Shown here piece after piece: positions 54,501 to 62,580 of a stretch of DNA of 64,000 bases. A program made the position numbers and the translations under genes. Where the stretch lies: NCBI RefSeq assembly GCF_029167105.1, contig NZ_JARFML010000001.1, positions 1-64,000 of the forward strand, written 5' to 3'. The stretch comes from Bradyrhizobium yuanmingense. GTDB taxonomy: Bacteria; Pseudomonadota; Alphaproteobacteria; Rhizobiales; Xanthobacteraceae. How positions within the stretch are numbered: the stretch's first letter is position 1; every line of letters begins with the position of its first letter. The notes beneath the pieces were generated by a model, which ran no database searches, was not told the DNA's origin, and worked only from the letters and a program-made list of their open reading frames with translations.

Positions 54501-55037
54501 GGCTGGGCGCTGGCTCAGCTCGGCGAAGCCGACGAAGGCCTCGGCCAGATGCGCTTCGGCCTCGACGAGTACGAGGCGATGGATTCCTGGCTCGCCGGTT
54601 GCTGGTTCCGCTGTCTGCTCGCGGAAACCTACGCCAAGGTCGGGATGCGCGACGCCGCCTTGCGCGCGCTGGATGGTGCGCTTGCGACTGCAAGGCGGAC
54701 CGGCGATCACTTCTATCTCGCCGAGGTCTATCGCCTGCAAGGCGAGATCACGCTGGCGGGCGGCGACCCGGCGTCGGTACAGGAGGCGGAGGACCTGTTC
54801 GGCCTTTCACTGGAGACCGCACGCAAGCAGGGTGCGCTGTCCTGGGAGCTTCGCACCGCCCTCGGTCTCGCACGCTTGTCGCATCAAGCCGGCAAGCGCG
54901 AGCACGCAAGACTCCTGCTCATGCCGATCGTCGGCAAGTTCAGCGAGGGTTCTTACACGCCGGATCTGAAGCAGGCGTTCCAGCTCCTCGACGAGCTCGG
55001 TACGGACGCGCCGGTGCGCGAGCAGGCCGATCTGTGA
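51579..55037 (+). CDS. SAM domain-adenylate cyclase-AAA ATPase-TPR regulator
   Basis: 1152 residues. SAM domain 13-70 (LKHWLESIGLGHYTDLFAQHRLDL), class III cyclase about 87-260 (FCDMVDSTSLS, FVGDGILVYFG), AAA/NACHT-type ATPase from about 295 (Walker A GEPGIGKS at 323-330, EDLHWIDPTS downstream) and a C-terminal tetratricopeptide-like helical region (about 740-1130). The layout matches multi-domain adenylate cyclase regulators with signal-sensing ATPase modules. It may act as a sensor or scaffold. The next gene starts 1 bp after its stop. Confidence 0.9.
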   Translation: MLENEPSTSLEGGLKHWLESIGLGHYTDLFAQHRLDLDVIADLTEADLVELGLPLGDRKRLQRAMAALLQAETTEAEAPRPQIRAEVGAERRQLTTMFCDMVDSTSLSAQFDPEDVRDMIADFRETCVRVVKQYEGFAARFVGDGILVYFGYPTAHEDDAERAVRAGLEIVRVLSTAHAVEPRDALSHSPAVRIGIATGLVVVGDLVGQGTEERDSAVGETVNLAARLQGLAPPNGVVISASTQALLKGKFDYRNLGVHDLKGIPEKAQAWHVVRASRVETRFAAAMGTRLTPLVNREEEIALLMGRWQQVKDGDGQVVVKFGEPGIGKSRIIQEIFERISDDRHGQVSLQCSPYYTSTAFHPFVAQLKFSLGLDREDSSALSLASLENAIAASHGDVEQVTPLFAALLSIPTGDRYPPLELSPQQQKDATVVALVNHFLGLAREMPLVIAFEDLHWIDPTSREVVDLLVDRVQNQPILAIITARSEFQPSWNAHSHITTLVLNRLSRQLRTTLVERVAGRELPKEVVEEIIVKTDGVPLFLEELTKTVLESNLLTERHGRYVLSGPWRQLAIPATLTDSLMARLDRMGPFKRIAQIGATIGREFSYETLHAVANTPAEQIEAALSHLQEAGLIMRRGHPPDALYSFKHVMIQNAAHASLLHSERRKLHARIAQVLAEMYPERTEREPELLAHHLTESGQSEGAASFWLKAGKQAAKTGANLEAIGHLRRGLNVVQANARMQGSDEMELKLRIALGNALIAAKGYAVQEVEENYIRALELGRQLDDDEKVFAATRGLWVCHFIRADLTRAHDLSVELLKFAKRERLNERTQPAQQTGYLIEAHRAIAMTMLYRGRFAASQHHLHRCINLYSPDLHSDLMERHGIDPGVVSLSYLGYLLWFLGRPDAARQHSEQAIANAEKIRHPFTLAFALVFGAYLRQHLRDVEGTRDYANRAMIIATEHNFLHWKQQAAILRGWALAQLGEADEGLGQMRFGLDEYEAMDSWLAGCWFRCLLAETYAKVGMRDAALRALDGALATARRTGDHFYLAEVYRLQGEITLAGGDPASVQEAEDLFGLSLETARKQGALSWELRTALGLARLSHQAGKREHARLLLMPIVGKFSEGSYTPDLKQAFQLLDELGTDAPVREQADL

Positions 55038-55038
55038 C

Positions 55039-55833
55039 ATGAGCGATCCTGCCGCCGCGCGTGCGCGCTACGTGGAATTGATCGGAAGGCGTGAGCGGAT
55101 TGCCTCGAAGCGTCTCCTCGATGCGCTCGCCGCCGTTCCGCGCGAGGAATTTCTGCCAAGGGGACCCTGGCGCATCAAGGGCGAGACGGCCCGCAGCTAC
55201 CGGCTGACGCCCGACGCCGATCCCGTTCATCTCTATGACAACGTGCTCGTCGCCATCGATGCACGTCGCAAGCTCGACACCGGCCTGCCGAGCCTGTGGG
55301 CGCATTTGATCGACATTCTCGACATCAAGCGGGCGGACCGTGTCGTGCAGATCGGCTGCGGCCTCGGCTATTTCTCCGCGGTGCTGTCGATCATGGTCGG
55401 CGAGAAGGGCCGCGTCCATGCGATCGAATGCGACGAGCGGCTCGCCTCCCGGGCGGCGAGCTATTTGCGCGGCTATGGCAACGTCACGGTCGTCCACGGC
55501 GATGGATGCAAGGACGTGGGCGGGCCCGCCGATGTGATCATCGTCCATGCCGGCTTCCCGCACCCGCACCCGCTCTGGCTGCGGTCGCTCCGTCCGCGCG
55601 GCCGTCTTCTGGTGCCGCTGACCCAGCGCGACCGCGAAGGCGCCGCCCTCAAGATCACGCGGAGGGCCAGGGGGTTCGAGGCAGAGGCGATCCAGCAGAT
55701 CCGGATCTTCCCCGGCCGGGGCCGCGGCGTGACCGCCCTCGACGACCGCGTCGCCGACTGGTGGCAGCGCGCCTCAGCCCTGGCGCCGCTCCGCTTTCGC
55801 GGGCTGGTGCAGGGGCTGCCGTCGGATGGCTAA
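55039..55833 (+). CDS. Protein-L-isoaspartate O-methyltransferase-like protein
   Basis: 264 residues with SAM-binding motif VVQIGCGLGYFSAVLS near 110 and post-motif VHAIECDERLASRAASYL, as in PCMT-like proteins; the N-terminal RREFLPRGPW-like segment (AAVPREEFLPRG) is also family-like. The substrate-binding region differs from canonical Pcm, so a related methyltransferase is possible. Start is 1 bp after the cyclase stop (TGACATG), so the two genes are translationally linked. Confidence 0.78.
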   Translation: MSDPAAARARYVELIGRRERIASKRLLDALAAVPREEFLPRGPWRIKGETARSYRLTPDADPVHLYDNVLVAIDARRKLDTGLPSLWAHLIDILDIKRADRVVQIGCGLGYFSAVLSIMVGEKGRVHAIECDERLASRAASYLRGYGNVTVVHGDGCKDVGGPADVIIVHAGFPHPHPLWLRSLRPRGRLLVPLTQRDREGAALKITRRARGFEAEAIQQIRIFPGRGRGVTALDDRVADWWQRASALAPLRFRGLVQGLPSDG

Positions 55834-55929
55834 CACTTCGTTTCGCTTTACCTTGATTTCGATCGTGAGTTTCCGGCATCTCGCATTGCCGCTATCAGTG
55901 CGGGTCTGATGGCCATTTGAGCGTGCTCC

Positions 55930-56877
55930 ATGCATTCCGTTGCCCTGCTGACTGCCAGCTACGCCAAGGATATCGAGCGCTTTTCGCTGCTCAGCGAGAG
56001 CATCGACACCTGGCTGTCGGGATACACGCGCCATTATGTACTCGTTAACGATGAGGACGTGCCGCTGTTCGCGCGCTTTTCGTCCGACAAGCGGGTCATC
56101 GTTCCGGCCTCGCGCTATCTGCCGAAATGGCTGTTCGCGCTGCCGCCGGCGCTCCAGCTCGGCAGTCGGCGCGTCTGGCTGTCGCTGCTGTCCTCGCCCG
56201 TGCACGGCTGGCACATCCAGCAGATCCTGAAGATCGCCGGCGTCCTCAACGCGCCCGAGCAGCGCGTCTGCATCCTGGATTCGGACAATCTGTTCTTCCG
56301 CGAGTTCGACGTCAGCCGATATGCCGGCGCCGAGACGACGCCGCTGTTCGTCACGCGCAAGGCGATCGCCGCCGACCACCCGTTGCACGGCCTGTGGCTG
56401 CGTACCGTCGATCAGCTTCTCGGCATCAAGGAGCGTTCATTCCCGGCCGACGATTATGTCGGCAACGCGCTGGTCTGGGACAGGGACACGGCGCGGGCGA
56501 TGACGGACGCGATCAAGTCGGCGACGGGCCTGAGCTGGGCGCTGGCGCTGTGCCGGAAGAAGAAATTCTCCGAGTACCTGCTTTACGGAAACTTCGTCGC
56601 GACCTCGCCAGAGCACATGGCGCGACATCGGATCACCGAAGACAGCATCGCGGTTTCGCACTGGGACGATACGCCGCTCGACCGCCCGGCCATCGAAGCG
56701 ATGATGCGCACGGCCTCGCCCGAACAGGTCGCGCTTTGCATTCAGTCCTATTCGTCGACGTCGATTGCCGACATCCGCGACGTGTTCCGCCTCTCCTCGC
56801 GCGAGCGGCGCGCGCCGAGCCTGGCCCCCGATCATATCGGCGATGTGGCCGCGTTCGAAACGCCGAAGACACGCTGA
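55930..56877 (+). CDS. DUF6492 (glycosyltransferase-like) protein
   Basis: 315 residues. An N-terminal VALLTASYAKDIERFSLLSESI segment, VLVNDEDVPLF, CILDSDNLFF (DxD-like, acidic metal-binding pattern) and a WGDDTPLDR-like tail (SHWDDTPLD) suggest a GT-A-like nucleotide-sugar transferase; I match it to DUF6492 by pattern. Putative role in surface polysaccharide assembly, with neighbours GH10, glycosyltransferase and flippase. It is convergent with the GH10 gene, 3 bp apart. Donor and acceptor unknown. Confidence 0.75.
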   Translation: MHSVALLTASYAKDIERFSLLSESIDTWLSGYTRHYVLVNDEDVPLFARFSSDKRVIVPASRYLPKWLFALPPALQLGSRRVWLSLLSSPVHGWHIQQILKIAGVLNAPEQRVCILDSDNLFFREFDVSRYAGAETTPLFVTRKAIAADHPLHGLWLRTVDQLLGIKERSFPADDYVGNALVWDRDTARAMTDAIKSATGLSWALALCRKKKFSEYLLYGNFVATSPEHMARHRITEDSIAVSHWDDTPLDRPAIEAMMRTASPEQVALCIQSYSSTSIADIRDVFRLSSRERRAPSLAPDHIGDVAAFETPKTR

Positions 56878-56880
56878 TCT

Positions 56881-57948
56881 CTAAGCGCCCTTCGTGAACT
56901 TGCTGATGACGTCCATGAACGGCTTCGGCTTGAACTCGCCGTCGAGCGGCAGCGGGCGGTTCGGCTGCTTGTCCTTGCGGGCGAAGGTGCCGTTGATCCA
57001 GCTGTAGCGGTCCGAGATGCCCCAGGTCAGGATCGACCGCACCGGGCCGCTCGCGGCAACGGCCGTCAGCAGGTCGTCGACGCGCTTGGCGACGACGGCG
57101 TCGCGCTCCGCAGGACTTCCCGCCAGCTTCTGGTCGTCGACGTCGAGCTCGGTGATGAGCACCTCGAGCCCCCACGAGCGCAGCTCGGTGACGAACTCGG
57201 CGAGCCCGTGCGTGTCGATCTCGAGCTCGGCGTGAAGATGCGCCTGCAGGCCGACGGCGTGGAGCGGAACGCCCTGATCGAGCAGGTCCATGATGAGGGT
57301 GCGATAGGCGGCCCGCTTGGCGATGAAGGAATCTTTCGCCGACTCGATGTCGTATTCGTTGATCGCGAGCTTGACGAAGGGGTCGGCCGCGGCCGCCGTG
57401 CGGAACGCCAGCGGAATCCAGCGATCGCCGAGATGTTGCGTCCAGAAGGAGTCGCGCCGGTCCTTCGGGCTGCGCGGATTGTCCGGGATCGGCTCGTTGA
57501 CGACGTCCCACGACGTCAGCTTGTCCTTGTAATAGGAAACGACGGTGCCGATGTGGTCGAGATAGGCGCGCTCGACGCCCTTGCTGCCCTTGATCTGTTT
57601 GGTCCAGTCCGGAATGTCGTGATACCAGGCGAGTGCGTGGCCGCGCATGGTCAGATCGTTGTCGCGCGCGAAATCCAGGATCGCGTCGGCGCGCTCGAAG
57701 GCGAACGTATGGGCGTTGGGCCGCAGCATCGGCCACTTCAGCTCGAGCACCGGCACGACTTGCGTGCAATAGGTGCTGATGGCTTCGCCGAGCCGCGGAT
57801 CGGCTTGCAGGTCCCAGAGCGTGGCGGCTGCGCCGTAGCCCGGGCGGCGCTGGGAGAACTTTGAGGCCGGCGCGGCTGACGTCGATGTAGCCGCCGCGAG
57901 CGTTGCGACACTGCCGAGCAGGAATTCGCGTCGGTCGAGCCCGGTCAC
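56881..57948 (-). CDS. GH10 endo-1,4-beta-xylanase-like glycosidase, Tat-exported
   Basis: 355 residues. Tat signal DRREFLLGS at the N-terminus (about 4-30). GH10 acid/base Glu in WDVVNEPIP and nucleophile Glu in LITELDVDD are both visible, plus MRGHALAWY and FAKRKD-like C-terminal (FARKDKQPNRP). It would cleave beta-1,4-xylan or a related polymer in the periplasm; in a polysaccharide cluster it might trim or release a self-made polymer. Its GTG overlaps the glycosyltransferase stop by 4 bp. Confidence 0.87.
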   Translation of the reverse strand: MTGLDRREFLLGSVATLAAATSTSAAPASKFSQRRPGYGAAATLWDLQADPRLGEAISTYCTQVVPVLELKWPMLRPNAHTFAFERADAILDFARDNDLTMRGHALAWYHDIPDWTKQIKGSKGVERAYLDHIGTVVSYYKDKLTSWDVVNEPIPDNPRSPKDRRDSFWTQHLGDRWIPLAFRTAAAADPFVKLAINEYDIESAKDSFIAKRAAYRTLIMDLLDQGVPLHAVGLQAHLHAELEIDTHGLAEFVTELRSWGLEVLITELDVDDQKLAGSPAERDAVVAKRVDDLLTAVAASGPVRSILTWGISDRYSWINGTFARKDKQPNRPLPLDGEFKPKPFMDVISKFTKGA

Positions 57949-59042
57949 GCGTGCCGCTGCATCGCGGCTTCCGCGATTTCGTAATAGTGAAGCGCGCCCT
58001 TCTCGAGCGTCAGGTGGTCCAGCACATAATCGCGCGGCGCGAAGCCTCCTGCGTCGACGTGCGACCAGAAACGGCCCCAGCCCGCCGCGAAGTTGCCCGC
58101 ATCAGTGAAGGTCATGCCGCAGCGCGCGTCGAAATAAGGCACCGAGGACACGTTGCCCTCGTATCGCACCTTATCCGGAAAATATTTCGGATCCTGCCAG
58201 GGTCCGCCGCGATCCCAGGCGAAGACGGGCACGCCGCTCGACAGTGCTTGCTGGCAGGCGATGCCCTGGCTCTCGTGCTCGCAGAGGAAGATCATGCTGC
58301 GGCAGCGCGCCAGCGCGGCCTTGTAATCCTCTTCCTTGTAGTGGCCGTAGCGGATCGTTTCGACCGTGCGGCCGCTGGCTTCGAGAAACTTTCGGATCGG
58401 CTCGATCAGCTCCGGCTGATACCGGTCGTAATCCCAGCGGACCTTGTCGTAGAGCAGCACGTCGATCTTCTTCTGCGCGGCCGGCGTCGGGACCCAGAGA
58501 TCCGTCTCGATGCCGACGGGCCAGGCACCGACATGGGGCCAGTGCGGACGGAACATGTCGGCATACCAGGCGCACGGCAACAGCACCCGCCTCACGTCGA
58601 GGTCCTTCAGACTTTCCGGTGCGTCGATCGGATGGTCATACATGGCGACGCCGAGCAGCAGCGGATTCTTCCACTCGAACCAATCGAGCACGAACGGCCG
58701 GCCGATGATGCAGGCCAGCTCCTCCGGATGCTTCCGGATGTAGCGATAATCGTTGACGCGGTAGCGAATGCCGAGCCGATCGAGACCTGCGCACAGATTG
58801 AGCAGAACGCGCCGCTGTCCGCTGATGAAGGACTTGCCCAGCAGCAACCGGCGCAGCAGCGGCCGAAGGTGACGGTCGCCGGGAAACCAGCGGTCGTCTC
58901 GTTCCTCGAAGAAGAGGTTGAGGACCATCCTGTCGCGGCCTTCCGCGCCGGGATACGCCGGAACCGCGGGAGCAGTGGCGGTTCGACGCGGGAGGGAGGT
59001 CGATCTCGCCCGTGTTCGTTCGACAACGTCCATATCAGTCAC
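57945..59042 (-). CDS. Glycosyltransferase (GT4/GT-B-like) of the polysaccharide cluster
   Basis: 365 residues: N-terminal Rossmann-like part with SFISGQRRVLLNLCAGLDRLGIRYRVNDY, C-terminal GT-B acceptor/donor region with FLCEHESQGIACQQALSSGVPVFAWDRGG, where the Glu-x7-Glu-like ESQGIACQQAL is typical of retaining GT4 enzymes. It probably adds a sugar to a lipid-linked intermediate in the cytosol. It is on the minus strand, upstream of and overlapping the GH10 gene, and divergent from the flippase gene. Confidence 0.8.
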   Translation of the reverse strand: MTDMDVVERTRARSTSLPRRTATAPAVPAYPGAEGRDRMVLNLFFEERDDRWFPGDRHLRPLLRRLLLGKSFISGQRRVLLNLCAGLDRLGIRYRVNDYRYIRKHPEELACIIGRPFVLDWFEWKNPLLLGVAMYDHPIDAPESLKDLDVRRVLLPCAWYADMFRPHWPHVGAWPVGIETDLWVPTPAAQKKIDVLLYDKVRWDYDRYQPELIEPIRKFLEASGRTVETIRYGHYKEEDYKAALARCRSMIFLCEHESQGIACQQALSSGVPVFAWDRGGPWQDPKYFPDKVRYEGNVSSVPYFDARCGMTFTDAGNFAAGWGRFWSHVDAGGFAPRDYVLDHLTLEKGALHYYEIAEAAMQRHA

Positions 59043-59187
59043 ATCTGTGCGTCGGAGGAGTCGGGCGACCTTTCGCTATCAATACTTCTTTTCTGTGATC
59101 GCGCCCGCTCCTTCAAGAACAGGGCAAATTTAACGCTAACGCGCGATAACCGCGCGCTCGCTCCATTAGCGATCCGATTTGCAGGGT

Positions 59188-59222
59188 TATCCGGCTATCC
59201 TTGACCTATCCTCGACCTATCC
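59188..59222 (+). repeat. Helically phased TATCC direct repeats upstream of the flippase gene
   Basis: TATCC occurs at 59188-59192, 59196-59200, 59207-59211 and 59218-59222; the last three are 11 bp apart as GACCTATCCTY units, about one DNA turn. They lie 44 bp upstream of a perfect CtrA box and may be a regulator-binding array. The 269-bp divergent gap 59043-59311 contains no gene. Confidence 0.5.
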
Positions 59223-59265
59223 TTGGCAATGCCAGCGGCGAGCCCGATTGTCGTACCCGATCGTC

Positions 59266-59280
59266 TTAACGACCCGTTAA
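59266..59280. promoter_or_regulatory. Perfect CtrA box (TTAA-N7-TTAA) upstream of the flippase gene
   Basis: TTAA at 59266-59269 and 59277-59280 are separated by CGACCCG (7 bases), an exact match to the CtrA consensus, and the site is itself an inverted repeat TTAACG-ACC-CGTTAA. It ends 31 bp before the flippase start codon. CtrA, encoded in this window, could activate or repress this gene depending on the position of the promoter. Confidence 0.6.
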
Positions 59281-59311
59281 TCCTGATGGCTGCCCACGGT
59301 CCCGTGCTCGC

Positions 59312-60748
59312 ATGCTGAACCGCCATTTCTCGATTTATCTCGTTGCCTACATCCTGCCTGCGGCGGTGGGCTTCTTCGCCGTCACGGCCTATACGCGGCT
59401 CCTCAGCCCTGCGGAGTACGGCGTCTATGTCGTCGGCATCAGCCTTGCCGGGATTCTGGGCGCGATCTTCTTTGCCTGGATCAAGCTGTCGGTGTCGCGC
59501 TATCAGGCGATGTCGGCGGAGGTCGATTTTCGCGGCACGGCGATCGTGGCGTTCGCGCTCACGGCCGCCGTGCTCTGCGCCACCACTCCGCTGGTTGTCC
59601 TGGTCCGCAGCGATCTCAGCGTCGAGCTGCTGCTCGCCAGCATGTTCGTCGCGATCATGGCCAATGCGGTCGATGTCGGCCAGGAGTTCGAGCGCGCCAA
59701 ATTGCGCCCCTACCGCTTCGCGGCGATCTCGATCGTGCGCAGCGTCTCCACCGTCGGCTTCGGTCTTCTCGGCATCTGGCTCGGCTGGGGTGGATTGGGG
59801 CTGCTCGCCGCATTCGGCCTGGGGTCGCTCGCCGGCATCATCCTGAACCTCGTCGGCGACCGCACTGGGATCGCGCGCTTCCAGCGCAGCCAGTTCATGC
59901 AGCTGGCGCGCTACGGCCTGCCGCTGACGCTGGCGGGATTGTCCGTGGCGGTCTATTCGGCCTGCGACCGCCTCATCGTCGCTTATCTGCTCGGCAAGGA
60001 TGCTGCCGGCATCTTCGGCGTTGCCGCCGATCTGCCGCGCCAGTTCATGGTGATGATCGCATCCAGCGTCGCTGCGGCGACGGTGCCGCTGGTGTTCCGG
60101 TCGTTGTCTGAGAACAACGGCGAGACGACGCGGGAGCGGCTGACCGAAAGCCTCGAGCTGCTGCTGGTCGTGGTGGCGCCCGTTGCGGTCTGGCTTGCGC
60201 TTGCGGCGGACCAGGTGGCCGGAACGCTCGTCGGGATCGACTTCCGCGCCGGCGTCTCGGCCCTGTTGCCGACGCTGGTGCTGGCGCGGCTTTTCGGCAT
60301 CGCCAATCAGTTCTACGTGCAGATCAGCTTCCAGCTCGCCCAGCGGCCGTTCATGCTGGCGGCGCAATCTTTCCTCACGCTGGTGATCAGCGTGATCCTG
60401 ATGTTCGCGCTGATCGGCGGCTACGGCCTTTACGGCGCGGCGCTGGCGACCTTGGCGACCGAGGCGATCGGCTTCCTCGTCGCACTCGTCCTGATGCATC
60501 GGGCCCATCCGGTCCCGTTCGAGCTCAATCGCCTCGCCGGCGTCGCTGCCTCCGCGGCCGCGATGGCCGCCGCGATCCTGATTGCGCGGTCGCAAGTGGG
60601 CGGCACCGGCCTCGCCTCGCTCGTCATCGTCAGCCTCGCCGGCGGCCTTGCCTATGCGGCTACTGCTTGGCTGCTGAATGTTGCGAACGTGCGAACGTTG
60701 TCGCTGCGTTTCCTGCGAACATTGAACCGCAAGGCTCTCGGCGTCTAG
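59312..60748 (+). CDS. Wzx-like polysaccharide flippase (MATE/MVF-type membrane protein)
   Basis: 478 residues with about 14 predicted membrane helices (for example ILPAAVGFFAVTAYTRLLSPAEYGVYVV) and the general shape of a polysaccharide biosynthesis/O-antigen flippase. It moves a lipid-linked polysaccharide unit across the inner membrane. The start ATG lies 31 bp downstream of a perfect CtrA box, so the gene may be cell-cycle regulated. It is divergent from the glycosyltransferase and GH10 pair. No polymerase gene (Wzy) lies in the window. Confidence 0.82.
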   Translation: MLNRHFSIYLVAYILPAAVGFFAVTAYTRLLSPAEYGVYVVGISLAGILGAIFFAWIKLSVSRYQAMSAEVDFRGTAIVAFALTAAVLCATTPLVVLVRSDLSVELLLASMFVAIMANAVDVGQEFERAKLRPYRFAAISIVRSVSTVGFGLLGIWLGWGGLGLLAAFGLGSLAGIILNLVGDRTGIARFQRSQFMQLARYGLPLTLAGLSVAVYSACDRLIVAYLLGKDAAGIFGVAADLPRQFMVMIASSVAAATVPLVFRSLSENNGETTRERLTESLELLLVVVAPVAVWLALAADQVAGTLVGIDFRAGVSALLPTLVLARLFGIANQFYVQISFQLAQRPFMLAAQSFLTLVISVILMFALIGGYGLYGAALATLATEAIGFLVALVLMHRAHPVPFELNRLAGVAASAAAMAAAILIARSQVGGTGLASLVIVSLAGGLAYAATAWLLNVANVRTLSLRFLRTLNRKALGV

Positions 60749-61009
60749 CGGAAGGACTATTCGCGCGTCCGTTCGGTTGCACCAAAAGGTGATCCGGACA
60801 TTCTGCCGCAGCGATCGAGGCCAGCTCGGGCCGCCCTCGGCTGACGGCCGCCTTCCGCCTTCGCCAACCCTCGTATATGAGAGATTTGTCGCCCGAACGT
60901 ACCGAATCCCGCCACAGACGGAACGTAAGGCGGCTGCGATTTCTTAATGCAATGATTCCAATCTGCTGTGACCGACAGCAGCAGGCTGGCAGCTCGACCG
61001 AGGATGGGC

Positions 61010-62551
61010 ATGAAAAATCAACTGGCGACGGCGCAATTCACCAAGGCGGTGTGGCGCCGGGGGCCTGCCGGAATCATTGCGCTCGTGGCGGCGGCAACGC
61101 TTGCGGCGGCCTCCCCCGCGATCGCGGCCAAGCAGCAGCGCCAGGTGGCGGAGGCGGTCGCGCCGCGGGTGGCCGGCGATCCGATCATGGCGATCGTGTC
61201 GATCAAGAGCCAGCAGGTCACGTTCTACGATGCCGACGGCTGGATCGTGCGCGCGCCGGTATCGACCGGCACCACCGGACGCGAGACGCCGGCCGGCGTC
61301 TTTGCCATCCTCGAGAAGAACCGGGAGCATCGCTCGAGCCTTTATGACGATGCCTGGATGCCGCACATGCAGCGCATTACCTGGAACGGCATCGCCCTGC
61401 ATGGCGGACCGCTGCCCGGCTATGCCGCCTCGCACGGCTGCGTGCGAATGCCGTTCGGCTTCGCCGAGAATGTGTTCGACAAGACCTATATCGGGATGCG
61501 CGTGATCGTCTCGCCGCATGACACGGTCCCGACGGAATTCTCTCATCCCTCGCTGTTCGTGCCAAAGCCGGAGGCCATCGCGGCCGTGCCCGGCCGGGCC
61601 GACAAGCTCTCCGCCGAGGCGGAGGAGGCCACAAGGGCGGCCGACGAGGCCAAGAAAGCTGCGTCCGCCGCCGCGAAGGAAGCCGCCGCGCTGCCGGCCG
61701 CGCTGCGCAAGCTCGAACAGCAGAAGACCCGCGCCGATGCCGAGCTCGCCTTCGCCGACAAAATGCTCGCAAATGCCAAGACGGATCAGGCCCGCGCCAA
61801 GGCCGAGGAGCTGAAGCAGAAGGCAGCAAGCAAGGCTGCCGACGCGGCGACGCAGCTCGAGGCCGCCAAGGCCGCCGCGCAGCCGAAGCGCGATGCGGTG
61901 GCCGCGACCAAGGAAGCCGCGAAGGCCGCTGCGGCCAGAAAGACTGAGGCCGTCAAGGCCGCGACCGACGCGAAGCTCGCGGGCGAGCCGGTCTCGGTCT
62001 ACATCAGCCGCGCGACGCAGAAGCTCTATGTGCGGCGGAACACGCACAAGCCGGCGCCCGACGGCGGCGGCGAGGTCTTCGACACCAGCATCGAGGTCCC
62101 CGTCACGATCCGCAACCCGGAGCAGCCGATCGGCACGCATATCTTCACGGCGATGGCGAAGACCGGGACGGGCCTGCGCTGGAGCGTTGTCACGATCGAG
62201 AACGGCGATGAGGCGCGCAACGCGCTCGACCGCATCACCATCCCGCAGGACGTATGGGATCGCATCGGGCCGACCGCGTTGCCGCGCTCCTCGATCGTCA
62301 TCTCGGACGAGCCGCTGAGCAGCGAGACCAATTACCGCACCGAGTTCGTCGCGGTGCTGAGCAACGAGCCGCAAGGCGGCTTCATCACGCGCAAGCCGAC
62401 CGCGCCCGCCATGGTCGCCAGCGACGACGGCTGGGACAACGGCTTCGGCTTCTTCTACCGCGATCCCTACGTCCAGCCGGCCAACCCGCGCCGGCGCAGC
62501 CAGTACCAATATTACCAGCCGGCGCAGCCGTTCCAGCGCGGCTTCTGGTAA
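61010..62551 (+). CDS. L,D-transpeptidase (YkuD) with second, degenerate-looking domain
   Basis: 513 residues from ATG 61010 (GAGG with 6-bp spacing; frame open to 60968). Signal peptide about 1-40, YkuD domain about 58-160 with catalytic HGGPLPGYAASHGCVRM (H131, H142, C144), an Ala/Lys/Glu-rich coiled-coil linker (about 200-335), then a second YkuD-like beta region (VSVYISRATQKLYVRRN, VPVTIRNPEQPIGTHIFTAM) without the His-Cys motif. It would crosslink peptidoglycan 3-3 or attach outer-membrane proteins to it in the periplasm. The second domain may bind rather than catalyse. Confidence 0.87.
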   Translation: MKNQLATAQFTKAVWRRGPAGIIALVAAATLAAASPAIAAKQQRQVAEAVAPRVAGDPIMAIVSIKSQQVTFYDADGWIVRAPVSTGTTGRETPAGVFAILEKNREHRSSLYDDAWMPHMQRITWNGIALHGGPLPGYAASHGCVRMPFGFAENVFDKTYIGMRVIVSPHDTVPTEFSHPSLFVPKPEAIAAVPGRADKLSAEAEEATRAADEAKKAASAAAKEAAALPAALRKLEQQKTRADAELAFADKMLANAKTDQARAKAEELKQKAASKAADAATQLEAAKAAAQPKRDAVAATKEAAKAAAARKTEAVKAATDAKLAGEPVSVYISRATQKLYVRRNTHKPAPDGGGEVFDTSIEVPVTIRNPEQPIGTHIFTAMAKTGTGLRWSVVTIENGDEARNALDRITIPQDVWDRIGPTALPRSSIVISDEPLSSETNYRTEFVAVLSNEPQGGFITRKPTAPAMVASDDGWDNGFGFFYRDPYVQPANPRRRSQYQYYQPAQPFQRGFW

Positions 62552-62580
62552 GGGGCGCTGCCTCGGCCAACGGGCCGCAG

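Noticed and set aside
52143..54740. An 865-residue minus-strand ORF across the cyclase-ATPase gene
   Set aside because: Shadow; the plus-strand gene has cyclase, Walker A and TPR features in order.
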